Positions 1 through 12,510 are shown, counted from the first letter of the stretch. The stretch is 64,000 nucleotides of DNA from Lumbricus rubellus (GCA_945859605.1 OX243811.1:35940250-36004249), one strand, 5' to 3'. Numbers and translations: made by a program. The notes: generated by a model from the sequence alone, not told the origin.

Positions 1-238
1 ATGTCTGGCTCAATGTCTGGCCCATCCCTTCGTAGACTATCAACAACACGTGCGTGATCGGCAGGCTCTGACGATTTTTGACGAATTGCAATGTAAAACG
101 TTTAAAATTTCTTACAAATGACCCTACGTATGGAGGAACATTTTGCACAGGTAATCTTTAGCGCTCTTTGTCGTTAAATTTAAGCATGGTTATAACATAG
201 AAGACCTATAGTGTTTTTCGCGTATAGGGTAAGGTTTC
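1..238. other. No gene seen
   Basis: AT-rich unique sequence without a convincing exon or repeat. Confidence 0.5.
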
Positions 239-435
239 GCGTCGTGACGTTCGGTTAGGGTTAGTGTTAGGGTTAGTGTCGTCATTAGATTCTTATGATT
301 TTTGCGTCGTGAGGGTCGGTTAGGGTTAGTGTTAGGGTTAGTGTCGTCATTAGATTCTTATGATTTTTGCGTCGTGAGGGTCGGTTAGGGTTAGTGTTAG
401 GGTTAGTGTCGTCATTAGATTCTTGATTTTTGCGT
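239..435. repeat. 65-bp tandem repeat, three copies, with telomere-type hexamers
   Basis: Each unit starts GCGTCGTGA and contains two TTAGGG motifs separated by GTG, followed by a CGTCATTAGATTCTT segment. The starts are at 239, 304 and 369. It resembles degenerate interstitial telomere sequence. Confidence 0.85.
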
Positions 436-900
436 TGGTTGTTTAGCAGTTGTTGGTCAAGCTAATAGCCAACACTACAGCTTCACCAACAACTGCTAAC
501 ATCAACTACCTTCTCCCCCTACGGTCTTCGCCTCTTCCAGTGTTGCTGCCCAATGGGAGGTCGTGGGCGTTGGGCCGTGCAGGCTTTTGGAAACACGCTG
601 ACCGGATGCGATGCTTGGATTGCACTGGAGATAGTGCTTAGCTCCATTCACAGCCTTCGACGGGTACTGACCACAGAGGGGATAGCATCCTCTCACTGGT
701 GCTTCGGCACTGCTTGTCACTCCGACGATGAAGTAGTCTAGGCGATTAGCTAAAACGAATTCTATAACTAATTAAGTCTGTGTCGATGGTACAGCATGCA
801 TATTATAGATCCTGTGTAATAGGGTATGTTTCTGTAACACCTTTAGACCTAGCCTAATCATATTATTATTACTACATACATTAACGGACTAATGAAATTA
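436..900. other. No gene seen
   Basis: Short ORFs here have no recognisable domain and lack codon-like composition. Left flank of the TIR element. Confidence 0.5.
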
Positions 901-1009
901 CAGGGTGGGCCAGAATAAATGCACCAACTTTGAATGCAAATAACTCAGCCAATATTTGTAATTTATTTCTACTTAATGTGGCAAATTAAACATATTTCAC
1001 GCTAGTAGG

Positions 1010-2250
1010 CTATCCGCCTAATAATTTCTAACTGCTGCTAGTTTAATTTAAATTTTAATGCTCTGTTTTGAACAGCCCTAGCTACCATAATTATTTTGTC
1101 GTTATTGGTGACGCAATATAGTATGGTATGGTATGGTATGGTATATGAGCATTTATAAAGCGCCTCTTACAGAATAACTATCAGAGGCGATCTCAGCGTG
1201 ACAGCCCAGATGAAATAAAAAAAGACTTCAAGTAGCGAAGGGCTGAAGATGACACCCCCAATAAGATCTTACTACGGATAGTGGGAGGGACTTCATTCCA
1301 CATAGGCTATAGATGGCCCTAAGATGGGCCTACAATGGCAAAGGCACGGTGTTGGGCCGTGGCAGTCCTTGTCCTTGGAACCAATAGATCGAGTCGATCA
1401 CCAGACCGAAGAGGCCGCGAGGAGACTGCAGAGAGTGATTTATGCATCAAGTCACAAAGGTATTTGGGACCTTGTCCAGTTTGAGTTTTCGAAACTAAGA
1501 GCAGTAGGCTACCTTGAATTAGATACGAGAGGCAATAATGCGCCGTATTTTCGGGAAATTTACATTATCGTGTTTTGCCAACAAGAGCATAGACACGAAC
1601 ATTTAGGGTTTTTGTAGGAGTCTGCAGTGACTCTGCACCGTGAATGGATAGACTCTTACAATTGTTAAACCATGTCCCTTCAATTTTATCAACAGTAAGT
1701 AACGGCCCTGCTTCAGACGCTTGCATGCTGCAAAGCCGTGTCTTTGCGTCAGGGTCGGAAAGCTGTTGCACTTCAAATCAACCAATATCTTCACCTTCAG
1801 ATCATCTTTGACTTTTGCAATAGGACTTACGGTAAGACTTACTTCAAGAAGTTCGTGTTTTTCGCTGAATTTCTCGGGGAGATTTTTCTTTCTACCCGGG
1901 TTATCGTCCTGATTGCTAAACAACTCGGACACAAAATCAATGTTAGTGGGCGTGCGTGCCGCGTGTAACGAATCACGCGGTTAACAACTCGAAGTTCCTG
2001 TTTCATCAATTGTTCGTATCAGACGATTCAACGCATTTTTCCTCCATTATCTGTTAGGAAAGTCTTTAATAATTTGAAACGAATTAAATCCTCTATCAGT
2101 TCGCAAGATTCTGATCAAAACTCGACCATCGTCTGTATATAAACGGCGCCATATTGCGTCACTAATAAGAGCTAAATAATTAGGCTATGGTAGCCAGGGA
2201 TGTTTTTAAAATTGCATTAAAATTTTAACTGTTAGGCTATCAGTTCGGTT
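1010..2250. mobile_element. Nested element with imperfect inverted ends
   Basis: The stretch near 1,050-1,121 is the diverged reverse complement of 2,150-2,250; both contain ATTGCGTCAC(C/T)AATAA and TGGTAGC(T/C)AGGG. No coding content recognised between them. Confidence 0.5.
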
Positions 2251-2261
2251 TTTTCGAAGCT

Positions 2262-2342
2262 GATGTAACGAGATTCGAATCCACACTAGGTCTGCGGCTC
2301 AATAGTTTAGTGGACACGCTTCTCAGACCGCAGAGCAAATTA
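2262..2342 (-). repeat. tRNA-like (SINE-type) fragment
   Basis: On the minus strand GGATTCGAATCTC resembles an RNA polymerase III B box about 45 bases after a GTCTGAGAAGCG start. T-stem pairing is poor, so it is a degraded tRNA-derived repeat rather than a working tRNA. Confidence 0.3.
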
Positions 2343-2597
2343 AGGTCATGTTAACAATTTGCATACTGTATTTCCATTCGTGAAAATGTAGGTTAACGCC
2401 CTAAGTGCCACCCTATCAACAAGTCATTGGTTTAATATAAAAACATGTTATTAGAATAATGAATATTAATATATCAATGTATACAATTAATGGATCATTC
2501 GTCTAGGGAGGGGGGGATAACATATGTAATTACTGTTGAACAACATAGCCTACATCAAGATAGGAAAGTATGTGTGGGACCAAGGATATCGCTACAG

Positions 2598-5107
2598 CTG
2601 ATACCAGGGGTTATTTTAAGGAAATTTATCAACTGCACATAATTATCAGAATAGCATCCTACATCGGGTAGATTGGTCATTATTGAGACTATGGCCTAAT
2701 TATTATTCTTCTTCCTAGTATTATTATTATTTATTATTATTTTTAGTAGTGGTAGTAATTTATTATTATTATTATTTTATTATTATTAATATTATTATCA
2801 TTATCATAATAATGTAACTGGCTAAGTTTATAAACCTACTTCTCCAAAGAGCAGTATTTAATCTAGTGCCCCTCTGCTGAGGAGGGGGTAATCAGGTTTC
2901 TGGGGGAGACAATAAAGTGTCCGAAGGACTCTCGTGAGGCGCGTAACGCCGAGACGGGTATGGGGAGATGTTTGGGGAGGGGGATGTGCCCCCTCCCCAT
3001 CAGAAATTTTTTGAATTTCCACATTGCAATGGTACAATTTTAAGGTGCCATCCTAACAAAATACCTGTACTTTTTCAGAGCCTCATCAGAAATTTTTTGA
3101 ATTTCCACATTGCAATGGTACAATTTTAAGGTGTCATCCTAACAAAATACCTGTACTTTTTCAGAGCCTCATCAGAAATTTTTTGAATTTCCACATTGCA
3201 ATGGTACAATTTTAAGGTGTCATCCTAACAAAATACCTGTACTTTTTCAGAGCCTCATCAGAAATTTTTTGAATTTCCACATTGCAATGGTTCAATTTTA
3301 AGGTGTCATCCTAACAAAATACCTGTACGTTTTCAGAGCCTCATCAGAAATTTTTTGAATTTCCACATTGCAATGGTACCATTTTAAGGTGTCATCCTAA
3401 CAAAATACCTGTTTTTTTTTCAGAGCCTCATCAGAAATTTTTTGAATTTCCATTTTCCACATTGCAATGGTACCATTTTAAGGTGTCATCCTAACAAAAT
3501 ACCTGTACTTTTTCAGAGCCTCATCAGAAATGTTTTGAATTTCCACATTGCAATGGTACCATTTTAAGGTGTCATCCTAACAAAATACCTGTACGTTTTC
3601 AGAGCCTCATCAGAAATGTTTTGAATTCATCAGAAATGTTTTGAATTTCCACATTGCAATGGTACCATTTTAAGGTGCCATCCTAACAAAATACCTGTAC
3701 TTTTTCATAGCCTCATCAGAAATTTTTTGAATTTCCACATTGCAATGGTACTATTTTAAGGTGTCATCCTAACAAAATACCTGTACTTTTTCAGAGCCTC
3801 ATCAGAAATGTTTTGAATTTCCACATTGCAATGGTACAATTTTAAGGTGTCATCCTAACAAAATACCTGTACTTTTTCAGAGCCTCATCAGAAATATTTT
3901 GAATTTCCACATTGCAATGGTACCATTTTAAGGTGTCATCTTAACAAAATACCTGTACTTTTTCAGAGCATCATCAGAAACTTTTTGAATTTCCACATTG
4001 CAATGGCAGCATTTTAAGGTGTCATCCTAACAAAATATCTGTACTTTTCAGTGCTTATAAGAGGGGGCTAAGACTTCAATAAATATAAGCAACCCTTTTT
4101 TTTAATTTTGGGGGGGGGTTATTTCCACACTATAAACGTGCCCTTTTAAGGTGCCATTTTAGCAAAATAACTCCATTAGACTATTCAGCGCTGATGAAAA
4201 AAGTGTTTTATGATTCAATGTATATATTATTATAATTACAGTAAAAAATATCTGTATGTATCGAGTTCAGCAGCTCAGTTCTCCATTTGCTGAGTTATTC
4301 TAATGAATAAATGCAGACATGAATATAATAGTAGTCTATTAGAAGCAGACTTTTCAGCACAATATCAGTTTAACCCTATTTCCCAAGATGACCCTGAATT
4401 GCTGACCAGGACGTACTTTCTGAAATTATATTTAATGGTACACAAACCAACCGTGAACTAATAAACTACCGTATCAAATTCAGGTAGCCATGTGTAGTAA
4501 TGATGTTGTTTTTTGGTTTTACTATAGATGTGTGTTCAAATAATAGGACCAAACATTTTGAAATTTTACTGTTTAAAATTTGAAGGATTCCACTGGTGAG
4601 AAGCCAGTCAGTTGTACAAAAGTAATATTTGTACCAATATTAGCAGTAACTTATTCTCATTTTAGCAAGATTGTGTCATATAGCCTATTATGATAGTAAA
4701 TAATAACATTATAACCATTAACCATATAATAATTAATAGTTTTACAGTATATTATAACAGTTCACGTAATACGATGATGTAAACAGCAACTAAGCTGAGC
4801 GTTATTTGGCTTGCATCAGACGGCTTGTCTGAATATGCCATGTCTTTATCTCTAGACTTGTTTTCTTGTATTTTATGCCAATAGAGTTGTCATTAGAAAT
4901 TTAAAGTTAGATTCACGGCAAAACTGTCTTTATAATCTTGTTTGTTACAATTAGTTAAAATTAAAATATATTAGCTACTTACATTGTTTATGTGATTGTG
5001 TGTAAAAAAGTAACTGCACAAAACCTGATTTTCAACTGCACAAATTCGTTTTCCAACTACACACTTTGTGTCCAGCTGCACGTTAAAATAACCCCTGGCT
5101 GATACTA
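2598..5107. mobile_element. Inner inverted-repeat element enclosing the 86-bp satellite
   Basis: AGCTGATACCAGGGGTTATT at 2,598 is matched in inverse by the sequence at 5,083-5,107 (TTAAAATAACCCCTGGCTGA). The pair encloses the satellite array and 1 kb of AT-rich DNA. Architecture resembles TIR elements with internal tandem repeats known from bivalves. Confidence 0.55.
2998..4054. repeat. 86-bp satellite, about 12 copies
   Basis: Unit runs TCAGAAATTTTTTGAATTTC ... TTTTTCAGAGCCTCA. Copies differ by a few substitutions (GTAC/GTTC, AATTTT/AATGTT) and one carries a 17-bp internal duplication near 3,620. Confidence 0.93.
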
Positions 5108-5732
5108 AAGTGAGATGGCTTTAATTTGACGCATTAAGTATAAATAAATTGAAAACATTGACTGAGTTAGTCTTATACGCAGTGCTTAGGCTAAAGTGCG
5201 GAAAAAGAAGTGCCTGGACGCTTCTTACCTTTCCAAAAGAAGTGCCAGGACGCCTCTTACCTTAATTTCCAGGCTGTGCTGACCAACAAGTGACAGGACG
5301 GCGTTCAGCTTCTAAAATAAGAGCATGGACGCCGTCCATGACTGTCCTGCCACACTTTTAGCCCTTGTAATACGCATTTAAAGTCGGTGCATTTATGCTG
5401 GCCCACCCTGTATGTTGTCAGCGCCGTGAAAGTTTCATTCTGTACATTGTAGGCCTAACCTCATAGGCCTACACAATGTACACATACACGCTTGCATGCG
5501 TTAGCCTATGCATTGTTTTTAGTCCATCCTACGTGTTAAAATAATTCCAAAACGGAAGACAGTGAACACTTTTAACTAGTTTTAACTTCACAAAAATGCT
5601 TTACAGCAGCAGCGGAAATTCATTCAGAACTTTTTTGTATTGAACTGAATAGCCTACCAAAAAGTTTTGATTTCATGTTGCGCAAGAGAGCATATTCATG
5701 TGAATGTGTGTTAGGTAGGGTCTTATACCTAC

Positions 5733-5972
5733 CATATATTTGATCATCGCCTCGATTGGTAATGACGATGTTCTTGACGTGCATTGGCTGGCCAAGGTCA
5801 ACGCGCCACCAATTGGGTAAACCTCCAACGTCGCCTGTATGGGAGCAAGAGCCATCATTTAAAGTCGTATCATTGTTTCCGTCGACGGCCAGATCTGCCG
5901 TAAAGAACGACAAATAGGTTGAACTTTGCGTCGCTGGACAACGAAGGGCAACGTTGACGTCTGCTGAGTTAA
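5733..5972 (-). CDS. Fucolectin (F5/8C-like, FTP) domain exon, orphan
   Basis: One exon of 240 bp with acceptor CCACAG and donor G|GTAGGT. It encodes NVALRCPATQSST, LAVDGNNDTTLNDGSCSHTG and NWWRVDLGQPMHVKNIVITN then RGDDQIY, the hallmark of the eel-fucolectin / tachylectin-type fold that binds fucose with Ca2+. The domain is cut about two-thirds through and no continuing or preceding exon is visible. The 4.5-kb TIR element begins 320 bp downstream. It may belong to a gene extending past the left edge or be a relic. Confidence 0.75.
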
Positions 5973-6286
5973 CTGTGGACAAGTTAATAGCACGCACAAT
6001 TTTAGACTTAGGCCTACATGTAGACCTAAAATATTATTTATAACTAAGCATAACTCATTCAGTAAGGTTAGGGAGCAGTTATAGATGCGCGTTTTAAAAT
6101 CTGTTTATAGCCTAGGCCTAATGATGGCAGGACTATCAATATTATGCTTCAATCAATCAGTCAATCAATCAATCAATTGATGAGCATGGTTTAGCAAAGA
6201 AAATTCAAATTTAAGTGTCTAGAAAATTATGTAGCACATTATTTTGTACACTTAAGTGAAATGTTTCAATAGAGCTACGCTTATTG

Positions 6287-6326
<40 letters not shown>
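6287..6326. repeat. (TCAA)n tail of the LINE fragment
   Basis: About nine copies of AATC/TCAA. On the LINE strand this is a TTGA tail at its 3' end, typical of CR1/L2-like elements with short tandem tails. Confidence 0.8.
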
Positions 6327-7575
6327 CTTTATTGAAAACCACCACAAAGTAATACAAGCTCACAGTTTACAAATTTGTGTGCAGGTTGTCAACAGGTGAA
6401 CCCAAAGGAACATATGGTTCCGCAAAACAGGGTTCCCTATTTACATCAGTAATTTATCAGTTATTATACATTGATGGTCATCATTATATCTTCATAATCA
6501 CATTATAAAATGTCAACAGTTGATTTTTTATTGGGAGCTTAAGGCTCCTCACAAGATGGATAAAAGCATACTAAACACAGACAATTCATGCAGTGCATAT
6601 ATGAACAAGTGCATTATGCAAGCAACAATAATATCACTCAAACAAGTGCAGCCAAAAGGTACATTTGAATTTCCGTTTGAATTGATGAACAGTGGGTATG
6701 TGTTTAAGGTCATTAGGCAGTGAGTTCCATAGCAGTGGACCATATATTCGAATGCTGTGTTGCCTAACAGTGGTGTGTACCCTTTGCTGATGGTAGTTCA
6801 TGGCAGAACGCGTATAATGGTCATGCACAACTGAATTTTTACAAAACCAGTAGTTAAAATTGGTAGGTATTTTATTCACTTTAAGTTTATACACAAACAA
6901 GCCTACTTGAAATTTATTTATAAACTCGAAAAGTAATATTTTTAGATTATGGAATAGAGATAAAGTGTGAGCTCTATAAGGCACATTACTAATAATTCTC
7001 AACTCGCTTTTGCAATACAGATTGACAAGTATATGGCTTGGCAAGACATGCCGGACACGAGAGATGATACCTATAATTTTTGATATTTTCTTGGAGATTT
7101 AAGTTACATGTTCCTTCCATGTTAAATTTTCGTCAATGTGGATGCCCAAAAATTTAGTAGAAGAAACCCTAGTAATACCTTCATCATCTATGTTAATAGT
7201 CAAGTCACAGTCTAACTTGAGTTCAGTTTTTCTTTTAGAATTAAACAATATAAAATTGGTCTTTTGTAGGTTCAGCGATAACTTGTTTGCCTTGAACCAT
7301 TCACCAACATGTTTTAGTTCAACATTAATTGTTTTAATTAGTACATCTATAGACTTGTTTGACATAAAAACATTAGTGTCGTCAGCAAACATAATAAAGT
7401 GGAGTAATGATGAGGGTTTCGAGATATCGTTCATGTAGATTAGTAACAGTAGAGGGCCTAGAATAGAACCTTGTGGTACACCACATTTTATGTCAGATAT
7501 TTGCGAAACATGCCCATTAAATGAGACACATTGTCTTCTATCTGTTAAATAATATGTCAGCCAATCGAGACATAG
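6327..7575 (-). pseudogene. Non-LTR retrotransposon fragment: reverse transcriptase C-terminal half
   Basis: Minus-strand reading frame with DWLTYYLTDRRQC, GVPQGSILGPLLLLIYMNDI, catalytic FADDT, then KFLGIHIDENLTWKEHV and, after an in-frame stop near 7,098, the C-terminal GPLLWNSLPNDLKHIPTVHQ. These are RT motifs 4-7 and the tail of jockey/CR1/Rex-like LINEs. Truncated at the 5' end near 7,575 and interrupted, so inactive. Confidence 0.93.
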
Positions 7576-7650
7576 GCCTATTTACAGTAAACGCTCGGAC
7601 TTTCGAACGCAGCCATGAAGTAGCCTATAAATATATCCAACCCGGTTCCA

Positions 7651-8453
7651 TGACACTTAATCCCGCGACACTTAATACCGCGACAGTTAGTACGTAACAG
7701 TTAATCCCGCAACACTTAATCCCGCGACCAATTAATCCCGCGACAGTTAATCCCAGCGACAATTAATCCCGGCGACACTTAAGTCCCGCAACCAATTAAT
7801 CCCGCGACAGTTAATCCCGGCGGCATTTAGTCCCGCGACACTTAATACCGGGAAAGTAAAATAACATTTTAAAACAGTTAAATTCCATAAAAGCAATAGT
7901 CACAGCAATAGACCTATTCACTATTGTTCAAAAGAGTTAGCCTAAGCCTTTGCAGTTAAATATTATAAAACCAGCAAAATTCGATAAGAGCAATATTCAC
8001 AGCAATATTCACTGTTTTTCATAAAAATAACTCCGTTGGCATTGTCGCGTTGTTTAAAGTATTCGTAATTTCAATATATCACAGTTTGTTTGGCTTTGCT
8101 ACTGCAACCTAAATTTGACTCCATGTCATATCGTAGACTGAACTTCGCAATCCTGTTTAAAATCCGTTATAATGATCGTTTTATGTAGGCTACAGATGTA
8201 GGCCTACAACAGGAAACCTTAACAGAGAGGTAGGTCTACCTATAGTTGGCTATGTGGAAAACAATGGTCGTACAAATATTCGTAGGCCTACTCACGTGTG
8301 TACAGGTATTAAATGTCGCGGTATCAAAATGTCGCGGGATTAAGTATCGCCGGGATTAACTGTCGCGGGATTAACAGACGCGGGATTAAATTTCGCCGGG
8401 ACTAAGTGTCCGGCATTAACTGTCGCGGTATTAAGTGTCGCGGGATTAAAATG
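7651..8453. mobile_element. Fold-back element A: inverted arrays of TTAATCCCGCGACA
   Basis: Left arm (7,651-7,852) has about 14 degenerate copies of TTAATCCCGCGACA; right arm (8,308-8,453) has about 10 copies of its reverse complement TGTCGCGGGATTAA. An AT-rich 450-bp spacer without genes lies between. The two arms can pair in many registers. Confidence 0.8.
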
Positions 8454-8947
8454 TCGTGCTACCATCCAACTCGCACTGCTGCCTGTTGAGTGTTGACGTG
8501 TAAGGGTCACTTTGAAAGACAGACTTCACACGTAAATGATAGTGTAGCAAAGTGAGTCCTCTGCAACGTTTTTATAGGGCAGTGGTCTCAAACTCATATC
8601 ATCAAGTTGGCCACATTTGAAAATTTACAATGGGTCGCGGACTGCAGTATAAAATATATCGTGCATGTGAAACTATTTAGGCCTATGTAGAATTATATCA
8701 TTTCAACATACAATACTATAAGCCCTAATAACGATGATTACGATCCTGTAAAATTTACTTTAACTCTTTATGGAAACTCAGAGCCACAATAATATGAAGT
8801 GCAGCAATTGCATATAATCACATTAAATGTGATTACTAAATTTTAGTAATATCTAAAGCTAAACTTGTAGCAGATTTAAATAATAAAGTACCGAGTAGGC
8901 ATGTTGTCTCAGAGGTAATGTCAAGTGTGGTTTGCGGGGTGCACGGT

Positions 8948-9473
8948 CAAAAGCGCGCATGTCTAAAGCGCGCAGACAAATGCGCGCAGACATATGCGCG
9001 CAGTAACAAAATCGCGCACGACAAAATAATGCGCACAGATAAAGCCGCGCGCGCGACGAAGAACACATAGAGCCAATACACAAAATATTTTTACACATGT
9101 ATGTATTTCTGTATGTATGTAAAACTATGTATGTATGTATGTAAGTATGTATGTATGTATGTATGTATGTATGTATGTGTGTATGTATGTATGTATGTAT
9201 GTATGTATGGAGCATGTATGCATGCATGCATATATGCATGCATGTATGTATGTATGCATGCATGTATGTATGTATGTACATGTATGTATTGTATGCATGT
9301 ATATATGCATGTAAGTATGTATGTATGCATGTACGTATGTATGTGAGTATGCAGTATGTATGTATGTATTGTATGTATATATATGTAATTATGTATGTAA
9401 TTATGTATGTATGCATTGTATGTATACATGTATTGATGTATGTATTTATGTATATATGTACATATGTAAATAC

Positions 9474-9505
<32 letters not shown>

Positions 9506-9975
9506 TGTATGTATGTATGTATGTATGTATGTATGTATGTATGTATGTATGTATGTATGTATGTATGTATGTATGTATGTATGTATGTGAGTATGCAATA
9601 CGTATGTATGTATTGTACGTATGTATGTATGTACGTATGCATGCATGTATTAATGTATGTATGTACATGTGTAAATACTATGTATGTATGTATGTATGCA
9701 TGTATGTATGTATGTAATATATGTATGTAACTATGTATGTATGTATGTATGTATGTATGTATGTATGTATGTATGTATGTATGTATGTATGTATGTATGT
9801 ATGTATGTATGTATGTATGTATGTATGTATGTATGTATGTATGTATGTATGTATGTATGTATGTATGTATGTATGTATGTATGTATGATCGTTGCGCACT
9901 TTTTTGCGCGCTTTGGTTGCGCGCTTTTGTCTGCGCCCTTTTGTTATGGAAGGTCCCTGTTGCGCGCTTTGCGAT
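8948..9975. mobile_element. Fold-back element B: inverted arrays of AAAGCGCGCA around a microsatellite
   Basis: Left arm (8,948-9,058) repeats AAAGCGCGCA-like units; right arm (9,886-9,975) carries the inverse TGCGCGCTTTTG. The core is the ATGT microsatellite. Same plan as element A 500 bp away, but a different motif. Confidence 0.7.
9095..9887. repeat. (ATGT)n microsatellite, about 790 bp
   Basis: Long uninterrupted TATG runs at 9,476-9,590 and 9,733-9,887, degenerate elsewhere. Long apparent ORFs on both strands (MYVC or IHTY repeats) are by-products. Confidence 0.97.
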
Positions 9976-11040
9976 ACTCATCTGACTAACTTTCCCAAAG
10001 TGGGCCCTAGGCCCTATACGAGAGTAGGCCTAGAGCCTTAGACTATCAATGTATGGTTTTATCTCCTGAGATGCGACCTGCAGCGACCAATCGAAACACA
10101 GCTTGCACACATAGGCTATTTACATTTAGGCCTAGCTGCAATCTTCATCAATAAAAAAGCTGTTCACTTTAAAAACTATGTAGCCTAGTTAGGCTACTGC
10201 CAAACATTGTCATTATGCATGCGTGCTGCAGTAGGCGTACAGCGAATACTGCAGGGTGCAGATTTGGTATTTGTTTTGTGCTAGAATTTAGAAAGCCTCC
10301 GGAATAACAACTTCGTTCTAAACCTAGGCCTACCTCTGCTTCAGAATTTCATCGCATTGAAGAAACATTAACTCCATCTGCAATCTGCATATCGAGCCAA
10401 CTGTTGCAAATTCAATATCCGGAGCAAAAAGGAGTAGAAAATATTTCAATTTCTGGGTTAAATAATTGTTGCAAAAGAACTGCGAAAATTCGGCTTTCAA
10501 TCGATTTCTGTTTTTTGAGAGAAAAAACATGATAGATGTCGCGGGCACCATTAATGAATCTCAGTCCACGGGTCGCATTCGCCCCGCGGACCAGATTCTG
10601 TCTGCATCAGAGGCCTGAATACACGGATTCAACATAGGGCCGAGCCTACTGTTTGTTATTTATAGCCTAGGACGGCCCTAGGTGACGTAGCAGTCATGAA
10701 TAAGATGCAGGGTTTCGAGTGGCGGTTTAGAAGTTTGGGGATTACGATTCAGCCGGTTAATTCCAACGTTTTCACTGCACAGCAAAAGTCAAATGGTAAA
10801 GAAAATTCGGCTTACCAGGCAGAATCAGCAGAAGGGAACAATGAACAACGATCAAATAAGGTCCAAGGGATCCTTGCATAGTAGAGGATGTTAATAACCC
10901 GAGTTTAAAAACCTAACCTCAGTTAGATAGGTACTACAGAAACTTTCTTGTCTAAGAGATGTGTTCGAACTGAGTTTGAAATACCAACTGAACTAGCCTA
11001 CTGTGCGTTGTCATAGACACCACAAACGTTTGAGGAAACC
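9976..11040. other. No gene seen
   Basis: Unique AT-rich sequence; a hAT-like GGTCCGCGG motif near 10,580 is the only feature of note. Confidence 0.45.
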
Positions 11041-11059
11041 GTCCCCTCCTGCCCCCCTA

Positions 11060-11235
11060 AGCCTCCGCCATGTCCTTTTTCCGTCCGTTCATCCTTTTGT
11101 TTGTCCGTTTCCGTCCGTACGTCCATTTGTCCTTATGTCTCTCCATGCGTCCGTTCATCCTTTTGTCCGTCTGTTTGTCCGTCCGTGCGTTTGTCCGCCT
11201 GTCCGTCCGTCTCCGTCCGTGCGTCCTGTTCGTCC
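11060..11235. repeat. Degenerate (GTCC)n repeat
   Basis: Interrupted runs of CCGT/GTCC such as TTTGTCCGTCTGTTTGTCCG. No coding meaning. Confidence 0.8.
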
Positions 11236-11439
11236 ATTGTCAATAATTCTATGCATTCATTTATCATTCATACGCTCCTCAATGATTATATACCTGAAGT
11301 CGATCGAAAAGCGTCATTCTATACGAATTGATACAACTCTCTCGATCTCTCTCTCTCTCCTTATCTATAATTGATGGCTGTGCGTATACAAATGCATGTA
11401 GGTCTATCATTGTTTGGAATAATGAACATCTGAAAATAT

Positions 11440-11690
11440 GTATGCATTGTATACGCTATGTAAGTATGCATGTATTGTTTGTATGTAATTATGTATGTAC
11501 ATGTATGTATGTATATAATATGTATGCATGCTATATATGTATGTATGCATGTTGTGTGCGGTATGTAGGCTATATATGCATGTACATGTATGCATGTACG
11601 CCCTAAATATGTATGTACAATTTACATGTATGTATGAAAACTATGCATGTATGTACGTATGTTTGTATGTATGTTTGTATGTATTATATG
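11440..11690. repeat. Degenerate (ATGT)n microsatellite
   Basis: Repeated TATGTATG and TGTATGCA steps, less regular than the array at 9.1-9.9 kb. Confidence 0.85.
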
Positions 11691-11699
11691 TAAGCTTAA

Positions 11700-12045
11700 G
11701 TATTCATTCATTCATTCCGAAAACTTATAAAAGTCCCCTTCAAGAAGCCTACTCAAAGGCGCTCCCAGCCCAGTCACCCCTAAAAAGAAAGGTATCAATC
11801 AACTGGTAAAAAGCAGGCAAATTATTCCGAGGTAGTGAGCGTAGCGCAAGCATATGCCCATTCCATGTGAACGGGACAACAACCGAGAAGGCTCGACGCT
11901 GTCTGGTAGCAGAGCGGGTTTGAGGGACCAGCAGCTCCCCATTGTCCAAAGAGCGTAAAGCTCGACGGGAGGCTATGTCGGAGACAGGGCGACAGAGATC
12001 AGATAAGCAGGACGGAGCACCTACATGTACAATGGAGGCACCGCC
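11700..12045 (-). pseudogene. LINE 3' end: RT C-terminus plus tail (family L-GSASE)
   Basis: Minus strand encodes RSLPRNNLPAFYQLIDTFLF and ends WAGSAFE then TAG. The 3' UTR carries GGAGCGCCTTTGAGTAGG and finishes in an AATG tail at 11,704-11,716. The same terminal coding block occurs at 52,905-53,065 and 62,100-62,280 on the plus strand. Confidence 0.85.
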
Positions 12046-12059
12046 AGACAAGTGCTGCT

Positions 12060-12480
12060 ATTGTATGCATGTATTGTATTCTATTGTATTGTATTGTACG
12101 TATGTATGTATAAATGTATGTTTGTATGTACTTGTATGCATGTATGCATGTATTATAATCTATTGTATTGTATTGTATGTATGTATGGACATATGTATGC
12201 TTGTATGTACTTGTATGCATGTATGTATGTATGTATGTATGTATGTATGTATGTATGTATGTATGTATGTATGTATGTATGTATGTATGTATGTATGTAT
12301 GTATGTATGTATGTATGTATGTATGTATGTATGTATGCATGTATGTATGTATGCATGCGCATGTATGCATGTGTAATTGTGTGTGTATGTATGCACCGGT
12401 ATGTACGTATGAATGTATACAATGGATGTGTGACTTGTATGCATATGTATTTATTGGTGTATGCATGCATGTGTGCATGT
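12060..12480. repeat. (ATGT)n microsatellite
   Basis: Perfect TATG run at about 12,220-12,335 with degenerate flanks that include TTGTATTG steps. Confidence 0.93.
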
Positions 12481-12510
12481 TCCTAAGTGTATTCATGTTT
12501 TTATTTTATG

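Larger units (their letters stand above)
901..5410. mobile_element. 4.5-kb TIR element flanked by TA, carrying a satellite array
   Basis: The left end CAGGGTGGGCCAGAATAAAT matches the inverted right end CAGGGTGGGCCAGCATAAAT; similarity runs about 37 bp with three mismatches. Both ends abut TA, as for Tc1/mariner-type target sites. No transposase was found inside, so it is non-autonomous. It contains two further inverted-repeat pairs (1,010-2,250 and 2,598-5,107), suggesting nested insertions, and an 86-bp satellite. Confidence 0.8.

Noticed and set aside
2262..2342. Functional tRNA gene
   Set aside because: A B-box-like motif is present, but the T stem and acceptor stem do not pair properly.
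8859..9989. Open frames of IHTY or MYVC repeats
   Set aside because: Produced by the ATGT microsatellite in every frame.
8579..10620. Possible hAT element with CAGTGGTCTCAAACTC at the left and GGTCCGCGG-type sequence at the right
   Set aside because: The right end is not a convincing inverted copy of the left and no target duplication could be found.
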